Both the position numbers and the translations under genes were made by a program. Source: Bryopsis sp. KO-2023 (taxonomy: Eukaryota > Chlorophyta > Ulvophyceae > Bryopsidales > Bryopsidaceae). Taken from it: 64,000 nucleotides of DNA. How positions within the stretch are numbered: position 1 is the first letter of the stretch; each line of letters opens with the position of its first letter. The notes beneath the pieces are model-generated. The model had not been told where the DNA came from. It ran no database searches and saw only the letters and a program-made list of their open reading frames with translations. Positions 47,561 to 57,827 of this stretch are shown one piece after another. The stretch lies in contig BSYQ01000008.1 of assembly GCA_030272585.1 (NCBI GenBank), positions 2,914,001 to 2,978,000 on the forward strand, written 5' to 3'.

Positions 47561-48339
47561 AAATACAAAAAATATATGTACATTCCCCGCCAGCTGTCCC
47601 AGCATCCTGAGGCATCAAACCCCTCTCTGTCTTTGGGGCATTTCCTCCCAGAAAAGTTTCTGGCAGCTCCATTCTCCGCAGTCCTCGGGATTTGACGTTG
47701 GCACTGAAGAAGAACCACCCTGTGCTGTTGGGACTCTCCTTGTGCATTTGTTGTCTTTGTCCAGCTTTTTCAGGACATCCTCTCTGGCATCTGGGGGACC
47801 CACTAGGTTTAATGAACCGCCGAAAATGGTGAGGGCACCTTCATGCGAACAACCCCTAGCTCCTTGAGCACCCTTGCCTCCAGCTCAGTTCTCTTCTTGG
47901 AAATTCTTGCATTTCTCTCCTCTTCTTTTTTCGTGGCTCAATGTCTCCTTTTTTAATCCTTTTTTGTTCCTACCATCCAGAATTCAAGGCAGGTCCAGAC
48001 TTCTTTCTTTGAACACAGTCACCTATTCCATCCACCCCAGGATTTTTTCTTATGGTTGTTGTCTAGTATCTTTTTTTTCCTCACATATGTTCTGTTTTTG
48101 TTTTTTTTTTCCCTATCACTGATCCCACTGCCCTGACCCCCAAATCCAGGCCGTCACCATGCAACCTTCAGCCAAAAAAGAAAGTCCATATTTTTTCCAC
48201 TTGAATTTTTTTCTTTTCTTTTCTCGGGCCTGGCCCCTCCACCGGCCCCCAGTGAAAAACAGCCACCATTCCACCTTCCCCTTCTTTTCATGTTCCTTTA
48301 TTTTTTTCGCCTAATCCCATAATATACAACAGAATACAA

Positions 48340-48481
48340 AAGATTGTACAAACAAGTACAATAATGTACAAACAAGTACAAAATTGTACAAACAAATACA
48401 TTAATGTACAAACAAGTACAATAATGTACAAACAAGTACAATAATGTACAAAATTGTACAATAATGTACAAAATTGTACAG
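48340..48481. repeat. 20-bp ACAAGTACAATAATGTACA minisatellite
   Basis: About seven copies of a 20-bp unit, with variants, also built around GTAC. It lies 0.8 kb from the 31-bp array and shares the core AATGTACAA with it. Confidence 0.9.
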
Positions 48482-48625
48482 CGTGTGGGAGCCCCTCGAC
48501 TGTCCACCACCAATCAATTCTGCTCCGCAGCCTGTAGCATCCTTCTCTCTATCTTCAGGGCATTCTAAAAAGGCACACGTCATCCCACAGCCATCCCAAC
48601 TGCCATTCCAGCAAAACTGCTCGAT

Positions 48626-49156
48626 TTGTACTCCTCCGTGCTTGTGTCCAGCAGCCAATGCATGATGCTACAGCCTGCTTTCCAATGCTGCAGTTCTGAG
48701 GTAGACACCCTGAAAAAAGACGAAGTTGATTCAAAAATCATATTAAATAAAACAATACAACCACAACACACAAGCATTTACACTCATATAATTCAAGAAT
48801 TCAGAAAGAAGTTCACGCATGAAAGGGACACGAAAGCAAAGGAAACATTGTGTAGAGCATTATCAAGGGCTTACCTTTATGCTTTTTTTTCTTCCTTTTT
48901 CGCGGGGTCCACAGCCCACATGGAGCCCCCGCACCCCGCCCTCACTTCCCCCCCACCTCACCCGCGCCCAACTCTCCCCTCCCCCGCCCAGACCCCACCC
49001 TTCCCCCACCCCACCCAAGCCCACCCCCTCCCAACCCTCCCCCGCCCCGGCGCCCCCCTTCCACCCCGACCCCCTCCCAACCCCCTCTCCCCGACCCAAT
49101 CTCCCCCCCACTCCTGCCCTGCCCCTCCCAGACGACCTGGCACCGCTCCCAACTAG
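48626..49156 (+). CDS. Pro-rich ORF, inverted relative of the 49.5-51.0 kb gene
   Basis: An open frame of about 176 codons ending in a Pro-rich tail (TPPFPHPTQAHPLPTLP). The tail matches that of the minus-strand gene ending at 49489 (IPPFLHSTQAHLLPALP). The two therefore look like inverted copies of one sequence. The upstream half shows no clear similarity to exons 1-2 of that gene. It may be a decayed copy or a low-complexity region without a product. Confidence 0.3.
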   Translation: MYSSVLVSSSQCMMLQPAFQCCSSEVDTLKKDEVDSKIILNKTIQPQHTSIYTHIIQEFRKKFTHERDTKAKETLCRALSRAYLYAFFSSFFAGSTAHMEPPHPALTSPPPHPRPTLPSPAQTPPFPHPTQAHPLPTLPRPGAPLPPRPPPNPLSPTQSPPHSCPAPPRRPGTAPN

Positions 49157-49488
49157 CCACCTACCACCATGGCTTCAGCTCCAGGCACGTGAGGGAGAGG
49201 AGGGGAGGGGAAGAATCTGTTACATTGCTCTCCACCGTAACAGCCCTCCCCCCCTCAGCCCCCACATGACACACACACAGAAATTGAAACATATATATAT
49301 AACAACAAAAAAAGAAGGAATGAAACAAGAGGCACAAAAATAAATACAAGAAAGAATTAAACAACATGGAAAAAAAACACAATAAAAAATCAATGAAAAA
49401 GAATATCTTTCTCGAAAAAGAAAATGGAAATGTGAAAAACACAACAAAAACAAAATATTTTGGGATTGCTCATCACCAATTCTGACAT

Positions 49489-51023
49489 TTATTTGCTTGG
49501 TCTTATAAGCCAGGAAAATTCCTGGCTCTTCATGGTGGGAGGCCTTGGCTGGTGGTCACGGTGGGCGGATCGTTGGGAGGTGGCAGGGGGAGTGGGGTGA
49601 GGAGAAAGGGCCAGGGGAGGAGGAAGGGAAGGGGAAGGGATGGAAGGGGCGGCGCCGAGGCAGGGAAGGGCCGGGAGGAGGTGAGCTTGGGTGGAGTGGA
49701 GGAAGGGTGGGATCTGGACGGAGAAGGGAAGAGCTGAGCGAGGGTGAGGGAGGGAGAAGCAAGGACGAGGCACGGGGGCGGAAAACGTTTTAAATTTCTT
49801 TTTGAAGACCTGCAAGCAGAAACACAAATTATTTTTTGGCACATGTTGAGGCTTTTTGTTATCAAATCAGTTCAAAATTTTGGTGGTGAACATGGCACCA
49901 AAAAAAATCATCTTACATAAGCCAGGTATCTAAAACAGGCATCACTCATAAGGTTCTTGTTTGCCATCTAAAGAGCACAGGATTACAAAAACAATTTAAG
50001 ACACAGCCACTTTTTCAAAAAAAAAAAAAAAAATGTTCACTTACCACTCCTTTGACACGTTCGCAGTTTAATTTACCCATCTTCCAGTGGTTTTTTGTTA
50101 TTCTTGTCTTTGTTCTTGTTGTCCCCCTGCAAACGTTTCCCTGCTACGCCTCTTCTTGGTTTATTATCATCCAACAGCTGCATCTTTCTTTTTTGGCTGC
50201 TTTTTATACATGCTTCAGTGTCATTCTTCTTTTTTCATGCCTCAAGACTTTGCCACAACAATATCTGCCCAGAAAATACAAAATGAACAAGATTCAGCAT
50301 GCTGACAAAACAAGAAGACAAAAAAAAACCAAAGACTTTCAACGAAAAGACTGTTTCATTTTCTTTTTTCAGGGGCAGGGGGATTTTTTTGCCAAATTAT
50401 ATGTATCGGATCATGAATCCAACCTGTTTCTTGTGGGGCCAACTGGAGAGGGACAGGAGATGCATCGTCAAATTGTTGTGCTCCAAAACTGGCTCCTCAA
50501 TGAAGGGCGGCCACGATGCTTGAAATGACAGGTTCTTGCAGCTGCTGATTTGAAAATCTAACCCAACCACACAGGGAAAATAAAAATAAAAATCAGACAC
50601 ACACAAATTTGGACGATTTATTATATCAGAGCAAGGGGCCCACATCACTCATTTGCACAGTTGACAGGCTCCATGGGGCAATTGCCTCGGTGTAGAAAAT
50701 TCGAATCAAAAATACAAGCATAAAAAGACCCAAATAAGCCTTTGTGTTCAGCACAAAGATGCACGAGTCCATAGAAGACAGAACGTTACACTGTTTTGGA
50801 AGATATCAAAAACATGTGACTTCAGGTTGGAATAGTGATGGACATACCTTTGGGCATCCACGCATTCTAGTTTGATGGAGTCAGTTAGGGTTCCATCAAT
50901 TCTGTGGCTGCAACTCCAAAGCTTCCCTGTCTCACTGGTGCGTGGCATGGATGCTTTCACTCCAGATAAACCCCCACCTCCGTTGAATTTGGACTTCTCC
51001 GGGGCTTCTCTGCTGGAGGACAT
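49489..51023 (-). CDS. Predicted three-exon gene, Pro-rich C-terminus, unknown function
   Basis: Exons 50848-51023, 50424-50544 and 49489-49809 would give 205 residues, with phases closing (2, then 0) and GT-AG borders. It starts MSSSREAPEKSKFNGGGG. The middle reads NLSFQASWPPFIEEPVLEHN. The C-terminal hundred residues are Pro/Ser/Leu-rich, ending in KSQEFSWLIRPSK. I recognise no domain. The three exons and the stop fitting together is the main support. The Pro-rich exon is related to the plus-strand ORF at 48.9-49.2 kb in inverted orientation. Confidence 0.4.
50635..50685 (+). repeat. Dispersed repeat C, copy 1
   Basis: GGGCCCACATCACTCATTTG and the next 25-30 bp resemble 54900-54950 in the same orientation. 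It lies in intron 1 of the predicted three-exon gene. Confidence 0.5.
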
Positions 51024-51037
51024 GGTCTGAATTTTTC

Positions 51038-53090
51038 TTGTTCCCTCTCGACAGTGGACAAACTTATTCCTTTCCTACTTTTTTTATTTTTTATTTTTAC
51101 TTTTTTCTTTTTCTTTTTCTTTTCTTTTTTCTTTTTTCTTTTTTCTTTTTCTTTTCTTTTTACTTCTTTTTTTACTTTTTTTTTTACTTTTTTTTTCTTA
51201 CTTTTTTTCCTTTTATTTTTTCCTTTTATTTATTTATTTTTTTTTTTTTCCTTTTCCTTTTTTTTTTTTTTTTTTCCTTTTTTTTTTTCTTCTTCTTTTA
51301 TTTTTTACCAAGGATCCAAAACAGGACGCCCTCATCGCAGATTGATGCGGACGATATTTTAAAAAAAATAGCGATAGATCAAAAACACATGGTGCCCAAA
51401 TATAGCAATTATCCAGGATGAAGGAGAGTCCAGGATTGATGGGGACCGCCTTGGATGGCTGCTTGACGAAACTAAGAAATGAGATTCCTTGATTTGCGCT
51501 GGCCGCCAAATGTAGTCTAAATGCACATGTACCGGTTAAAAAAGGGGAATTGGAACATATTCAATGAGGGAGGTCGATATAAACGCATTCCATCGACTTT
51601 ATATCCTGGTGAAAATAACTGCAATTGTGCTTTCCCCACGCGAAAAAGTTGGGCAAAAATCCACTGTAAACGAAATGTACTACAAACAGCTTGGCCTAGA
51701 AGATTTCAAAAATGATCATTAATATTTTTCTATAACAAAACAAAATAGGTGATCCTGTTTGCCAGATATTACCAAAACCTTCCGAACCAAAAGAACTCAG
51801 CCCACCTGTTTTCAAATATAAGATATCGACCCTTCTCCGAGTTTGAAACTTGTGCAGGAGGTTGACATGTGTTTTTTTCTCGGTATTTGGGCAATCCTGA
51901 AACAGATGCCAGACCCACATCAAAACTGAACACAGTTGCATTTGTGTACAATTGTACATATTTTTTTTTCTTTCTTTTCCCACTTTTCATTCCAAGACAA
52001 GTTTGTTGTTCGCCTAAAGTTTTTTGGTGCAGAAAAAATACATATTTAAAAAAACAGAATCCCTGAAATCCTCACCATTAGTCTCGATGACGCCTCCCTT
52101 GGTGCAATTTCGTTTCTGGATTAGTCATTTTTATCGCTCCTGGAATTGTCCATGAAACCCTAAAATCCACCATGATTCACTGATTATCTACTTAAGAAAA
52201 ACTTTAAAATGAATAAAGCAGGTTCCGACACATTGATTTCGCAAGAATAAATACCAAGTCACCAATTTTTGAAGCATTGACATAAGCACCCATGTTATCC
52301 TGGATAGGAGGAACAAAAGCATGGACTGAGCATACCTCTATCAAAAGTGAAGAATGCTCTGCAGGTGACAGGAGAGCCCATGCATGCAAACCTCCCCACA
52401 AGATAGTTTCTTTTTTTTTTCTTTTTCTTAGAAACTACCTTGTGGGGAGGGAGTTTCTTTTTTCCGTCTTCCTTCCTCCGGAAATTCTCCTTCCCATCCT
52501 GGTCATTAGCTTGAACTGGAACCTGTCCGTTCTGGATCCCCCCCCCTGCTCTTTGTCCTGTGATTTTCTCGGAAAAGCATGGGTTTCTTTTCGCCGAATG
52601 TTACTGGCTCCACATTCACGGCATTTGGACCTGGTTGGGTCCAAATGATCAGCAGACGAGGGTTCCGATTGAGGTGATTCACCAACAGCGCCCACCTCTG
52701 AGCTGCTTCATGCTGAAGTTGGATTCTCCAGCACCGAGGCGTTCTACATCATGAAGGTCAGATCACATCAGTCCAAAATAAACATAAATCAAGGTGCGGG
52801 AAAAACAACCACTCTCTTGCAATATACAAAGCGCATATGAGAGCCTACTACCTGTTGGTTCCTTGCCAGTTCAGGACTCCATTAAGGTATGTGAAGCTCT
52901 TTTTTTCCCTTCAGCCCAGCGATTGCTTGTTGCAAAAACCTACAAGGGCAGAAAAAAGAGAAAACTGATTGAGTCTTCTCTTTACAAAAACAATTGCCTT
53001 ATTTTCTTTTGTCGAAAGCGTTGCTGCTGAGGAAACTCACATAACACACACCTCTATATACCGATTGACCAACTTTTCATCGATGATATT
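51038..53090. other. Gene-poor spacer
   Basis: The stretch 51.06-51.32 kb is almost pure T with scattered C and A. Short open frames at 52.56-52.76 and 52.80-52.90 kb (plus) end in good donor-like sites (ATGAAG|GTCAG, AAG|GTATGTG). They might be exons of one gene, but no family or consistent frame emerged. Confidence 0.4.
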
Positions 53091-53510
53091 TCACATCTCT
53101 GACGACCCCCATGCGGGCTGCATTCCCTTTTGATAATGGGGGATTCCCTGGTGCGCAACCATACACCTTAACGGGCTAGGTCTGTTGCTGAAATCAAGAT
53201 GGGTGATATCCTGGCCAGGCCCATGAGTATTCCAAAGCGCTGCCCGCTCCTGGGTTGCATGCCTGGAATTTGGCATTGTCGCCCAAATCCAATACCTCAC
53301 AGTAGTTCCAGGGCTTGATGAAGGAACTCGTTCCAAAATTGACATCAAGGGGCCATCTTCTGAGCGGGGTATGTGATGCAAGCCCACTCTCAACCATCCC
53401 ACCAAGTATTCCTTGATTCCCCAGTTGCTTTCATTGAACCCCCATTGTTGTGATTGCTGCTGGTCCATCTCCTCAGGCATAACACCCTTTCCAAGGAAGG
53501 AATCTGACAA
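53091..53510 (-). pseudogene. Possible copper amine oxidase C-terminal relic, frameshifted
   Basis: On the minus strand one frame reads KEYLVGWLRVGLHHIPRSED. This resembles the conserved xHHIPRxED region near the C-terminus of copper amine oxidases, enzymes that oxidise primary amines using topaquinone. The expected continuation (NFGTSSFIKPWNYCEVLDL) is found in a neighbouring frame, so at least one frameshift lies near 53345. The active-site Asn-Tyr-Asp-Tyr region was not found. Coding-like pieces upstream on the same strand (53.8-54.1 and 54.65-54.71 kb) may belong to the same dead or undetected gene. Confidence 0.35.
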
Positions 53511-56303
53511 AAATTACAAAAATCAAATACACAAACTCACAAAAACAAAGGACACCAAAAAAAATAATGAAGCAAAGGTCAAAGAGGGGGGGGGGAGCAA
53601 AGAAAAGACACCAAAGGGAATAAAGAAGCAAAGGTCAAGGGGCGGGGGGGGGACCAAGCTGGCTCCTGAGGGATGACAGACATCTCCGTTTCTCACCTCG
53701 GGGACCTGACGCAGTAAGGAGCACGGCCGGCGGAGCGTGATTCGCTACCTCGGGCTATCAAGGACCGTTGGAGGCGAGGCGGACACCTGGCGGCGCTATA
53801 AAATTGCCTTGCCTTATCCCCCATCGAATGGATTCCGAGGCACTGGGACCGTCAAGAAGAAAAGAGAACTCTTCCCGCCACCGCCGCCGGCATCTCGGGG
53901 GTTCGTCTCCGGGGTGGCAGTGACGGAATCTTCTTGGGGGATTGAAGGAGGGATGGATGGTGGTGTCAGAATCGGAATCAGTCCTGTGGAGAAGGGAGAC
54001 AAAAAATATGGGCGATAAATAACGCCGCCTCGACGAACTGTGTTGATCAGAATGAAATCGTGTTGATTCGTCTGGAATTGGGCATCATTGATTGACTGAT
54101 CGACGTCGAACCCCACAGATGAAACAGGTTTGCATGGGTTAAATGCACACAACTGAATCTACTCCTCTTTTCTTTGTATGGGGGTAAGATGGCAACATGC
54201 AACAATTGATTGATTGATAATGCAGGTAAGAGGTCATCAAGCTTCCTCCAATCAACAAATGAGAACCAAAACCCAAACCAAACCAAATAAAGAATCGAAA
54301 CTCTATTTCCTGCAAGCCTTTCTTGCAGTTTGACTTTGAACGAAACCGATAACCCTCAACCTCAAACCAGGTGGGTAGATAATTAACCCATGCAACAATA
54401 GAGCAAGATTTTTTTTTTCTATAAACCAAAAATTCTCATTGGTATTTCAACAACAGGCATCAGCAAGACAAAGCATCCATTCCTTCCACAACGATCCGAG
54501 ATGTGCAGAGTTTGTCAGCTTTTTTTCTTGCTCAACAAGTTAAGGAGTGGAAATTAAAAGCAACATACACACAACTGAAAAGGGACTAAAGAAAGCTCAC
54601 ACATTTTATTTGAATATCAATATATAATGTACACATACGAGATGTTACCTTTTGGGGACCTCTTCCTGGTTGCTCCATCTCTGGTGGCCTGACATACACC
54701 TGCTCAAATCCAGCGGCTGATCACTTCTACTGGCACCTGACGAACAATCGATTTGTAATCTGTGATTTCCCAAGGGTCGACCTATTTTTTGGGGAAAAAA
54801 AAAACAGAAAAAAAAAACACTTTTCAAAACACACTTGACTAAATAAGTGGGTGACATTTGAACTCAGTTATGGGGATCTCGGTTTGTGAAGGTGAAGCTT
54901 TGGGCCCACATCACTCATCTGCACACTCACCAAGCTACATGGATGTGAGCCATTTGAAAATCAAAATAAAAAATGGGGTGAATTTTGAGCATCCAATTGT
55001 AACTATTGTAAAAACCCACCACAATGATATGGGCATGTGAAAATTTGAACCATGAATCCGGGCTGTCTTTGCGGGGCTGGGCTTTGGCTCCTTTCTGCTT
55101 TTAACGCCCAAGTGATTTATTTATTTTCCTTCGAGAGATTTTCGGAGTGGGCGAACTCCTGTTCGCACCCGTCTTCAGCCCATTTCTTGTCGGCGGCACT
55201 GTGGGTTTTTTTCTGTTCGTTTTCGCCATTTCGTTGTTTGTGCAAGGAACCCAAAAGGCTGCCCTGACCAAGACCAACTCGAAACGATTGTGCCGAAATC
55301 GCCCATGCAGGCAGAACCCCGACAATTGGCCCCGGCAGCCGATGGCTGAAAAACAAAAACAAAAACGATTCTGTCTTTACTCCCAAGGTGGGCGGGGAAG
55401 CGCTCTTACCACAAAAACTGGAACGCCGTTCGACCCGCGGTGCTCGCGAAACTACTTTTGCCGCTTGCGGAGAAACTAAACCGACTCACAACAATCAAAT
55501 GGAATCCCCAATCGCTGACGACACTACGGAACATAGCAATGCGCAAACCCATTCGTTTCCCATACCTTTGGTTGGTCGTGAAGACGTTGCTCGAGGGATT
55601 TGAACGCAGCGCGTGGTTATTGCCTGGATTTTGTTGTGGAAGAGAACCAGGTACGCCAAAGAGCCGTGCTGTCTTCAGCTGTCAGACCATGTGACGTCTT
55701 GTCCCATCTTAATGTTGTGGGCGCAAGACGTCTTGGTTCGACCCCATTATGGACGAGGGAGATTTGAGGTGCAAAGGAGGCCTGGGAGCTTTTCATGACC
55801 CTTTCGGCCTGAGACCTTTTTTTTGAAACAATAACATCATGGTTTCCTGAATATTTTGTTGGTTTGTCTCAATCTGTGACTTGTACTCAGAAATTGTCCG
55901 TTTTGATTGTTGTGGAAAGGACCTTGGCAATAGGTTTCCCTTCTTTGCAAGCTTTGCTTGATGGTCGATAACTTTTGAAAGGGACTGAGTCACCATAAGT
56001 GATTAAAACAAGTTCTTCTTCAATGTTGTTCGCAAAACAAAATCAGGGATTGCAAACATTAGTCGGCACCAAATTTTTTTTTTTGTAAAATCTAAATCTC
56101 ACACAGCAACGGCAAGAACAGGACCTGAGCCCCGTTGCTATGACGGAAAAACCTGCCAATTAACAAACCTATGGACGGTTGCTCTTTTCCATGATGTTTT
56201 TCCGATCTAAAAACTGTGTGCCACCAAAAAACGCCTAGCAAACCAGCTGTGACCTTCAACCATTCACAAAATCAGACAAGAAAAACTTCGGGCCTTACCA
56301 GCG
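53511..56303. other. Region with scattered coding-like pieces, no assembled gene
   Basis: A GC-rich block at 53.66-54.02 kb is open on both strands. Minus-strand pieces include VGFDVDQSINDAQFQTNQHD (about 54.05 kb) and FEQVYVRPPEMEQPG (about 54.68 kb). At 55.05-55.61 kb the plus strand has hydrophobic open frames starting at ATG 55052 (MNPGCLCGAGLWLLSAFNA). A 67-codon minus frame with its own ATG at 55996 ends at 55793. None matches a family I know, and joins could not be settled. Confidence 0.35.
54900..54950 (+). repeat. Dispersed repeat C, copy 2
   Basis: Shares GGGCCCACATCACTCAT and much of the following 25 bp with 50635-50685. Confidence 0.5.
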
Positions 56304-56354
56304 GACAGCGAAGCTTCCCTCGGGGAAGTTTCGCTGTCAGCCTGCCCCAGGCTG
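56304..56354 (-). other. Two tandem hairpins just after the 2OG oxygenase stop codon
   Basis: Hairpin 1 (56304-56338) has a 16-bp stem with one G-T pair and a 3-nt loop. Hairpin 2 (56338-56354) has a perfect 7-bp stem, CAGCCTG/CAGGCTG, with loop CCC. On the minus strand they begin 6 nt after the stop codon at 56361-56363. They would be the start of the mRNA 3' UTR, and could affect its stability or 3'-end formation. No matching hairpin was seen after most other genes here. Confidence 0.7.
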
Positions 56355-56360
56355 GAATCA

Positions 56361-57827
56361 CTACTGGAGCAATTTCCTACAGATTTGCTTGAAGATATGA
56401 GGACATGCTTGATGGAGTTCTTTCAACAAAGGCAGGCCATCCCTGTGCACCGCAGAGAGAACCGCCCCGAGGATGGAGTGTTGATACCACCAATGAGATG
56501 AGCCACTTACGATTCCGTAGTAAAACTCTCCTTCCGCAACCATCCGCCCGCATCCCAAGTGCAGGTAGACCATTCGTTGCAAACACGCCGACGGCCCAAG
56601 TGACTGGAATCTCGACGAGGGGGGGGCATAGCTAAAATACTCACCAACGAATGCCCTGTCATAGGTCGCCTCCAGATCATACTCGGGGTAGTCGAAACGT
56701 TTGTCCCCTTTCCGCATCCAGACTTTGCACTCAGCCAACCAACCCTGATGGAAAGCCCACCTCCAGCCCTTGTCTTCGTACAAAGCCGACCTCATTTCAA
56801 CAACCGACAGCAACTCAGGAACCATCCTGAGGTGCTTTAGCGCTCTGTGTAAATCCGCATCCACCAGTTTCAGGTTTCCTGGCTGAAGGGCGGCGGGAGG
56901 ATACGAATGTCGACACATGATGCCCACCCCACGAATGGCGTCCTCGGGCAGCTCAGCGACATCATTCAGACTTTGCCAAAGGGATTTCGACAGAGTGTGA
57001 TCGACGGGTACGTCTACAGGCCCTCCAGTTTTGAAAAGTTTGAACACCAACACAACCCGATGGCCCTCTTCAACGGGCAATATCGCATGTGGGATGTCCG
57101 TCAGCCAGGCAACAAAGGGAACGAGACATTCGCGGTTCTCTCCCACAACGCCCCAGTCCTCAGTGGCGTTGAAGTCGCAGGTGACTATCTCAGGGCAGGG
57201 CGCCGTTTCGCAGGTATCGTTGGAGTATAGATCCTCATATTTCCTCCACAATTCAGGTTCGACCCCTCTTCCCTGGTAGAAAGACATCGACCCACCCGTG
57301 GATGCACTCCTACATGGCAAGGGGAGCGACAGAGTTCCAAAGTGATCTTCGTCGTTCACCGTATCCACGTGTCCTTTGAAGAACGCCCCCTTTGGATACA
57401 CCAGGAGTTTGTGCAGCTTTACTTCGACGCCCGCCGCCGACGGCATTAGCTTCTTCTTGATATGATCAAGGACGTCCGCAAAATCGAAGTTGAAAATTTT
57501 GGGGGGCAATTTCACACAATCTGCGTTCAACTCGAGACATGATCTGATTTTCGGCAGATGCCTATCGCGGAAGGGGGCCCCGCCGAGACCAACGAGCGAA
57601 TCTGTGCAATGAGTTTTTAATTTCTCGATGGATGAATCGTCTAGGGGTAGGTCCAAACGCAGAACCTCCCCTCCAGCATCCATCTCCAGGGCATGTGAAA
57701 CCATGTCGAAGGCGAATCGACCGGAAATGATCGAAGGCTGGTCGGTGTTCATTTGCAGGAGCTTGGCTTGCATCTCCCTGAAACCAATAGCTACCAATAC
57801 ATCAAAACTGCCAGGAACTCTACCCAT
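56361..57827 (-). CDS. 2-oxoglutarate/Fe(II)-dependent oxygenase (prolyl-hydroxylase-like)
   Basis: One uninterrupted frame of 488 residues starting at ATG 57827. The double-stranded beta-helix core lies at about 135-270. Iron ligands are H153 and D155 in FFKGHVDTVNDEDHFGTL and H247 in DIPHAILPVEEGHR, with R257 placed to bind 2-oxoglutarate. YPKGAFFKGH and GTLSLPLP are typical of a prolyl-4-hydroxylase-like subgroup found in protists, fungi and some large viruses. The substrate cannot be told. Residues 270-488 form an extra C-terminal region that I do not recognise. No signal peptide is evident. It stands out in this window for having no intron and for the two hairpins right after its stop, so a retrocopy or transfer is possible. 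Confidence 0.82.
   Translation of the reverse strand: MGRVPGSFDVLVAIGFREMQAKLLQMNTDQPSIISGRFAFDMVSHALEMDAGGEVLRLDLPLDDSSIEKLKTHCTDSLVGLGGAPFRDRHLPKIRSCLELNADCVKLPPKIFNFDFADVLDHIKKKLMPSAAGVEVKLHKLLVYPKGAFFKGHVDTVNDEDHFGTLSLPLPCRSASTGGSMSFYQGRGVEPELWRKYEDLYSNDTCETAPCPEIVTCDFNATEDWGVVGENRECLVPFVAWLTDIPHAILPVEEGHRVVLVFKLFKTGGPVDVPVDHTLSKSLWQSLNDVAELPEDAIRGVGIMCRHSYPPAALQPGNLKLVDADLHRALKHLRMVPELLSVVEMRSALYEDKGWRWAFHQGWLAECKVWMRKGDKRFDYPEYDLEATYDRAFVGEYFSYAPPSSRFQSLGPSACLQRMVYLHLGCGRMVAEGEFYYGIVSGSSHWWYQHSILGAVLSAVHRDGLPLLKELHQACPHIFKQICRKLLQ

Noticed and set aside
47244..47867. Long open frames on both strands (up to 203 codons) rich in Tyr, Cys, Thr and Val
   Set aside because: They are produced by the 31-bp minisatellite, which lacks stops in every frame. 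There is no start context or similarity.
51038..51421. Phe-rich 127-codon frame
   Set aside because: A product of 250 bp of nearly pure T. No conserved sequence is present.
55690..55760. Second B-box-like motif (TTGGTTCGACCCC)
   Set aside because: The surrounding sequence does not form a T-arm or any tRNA fold.
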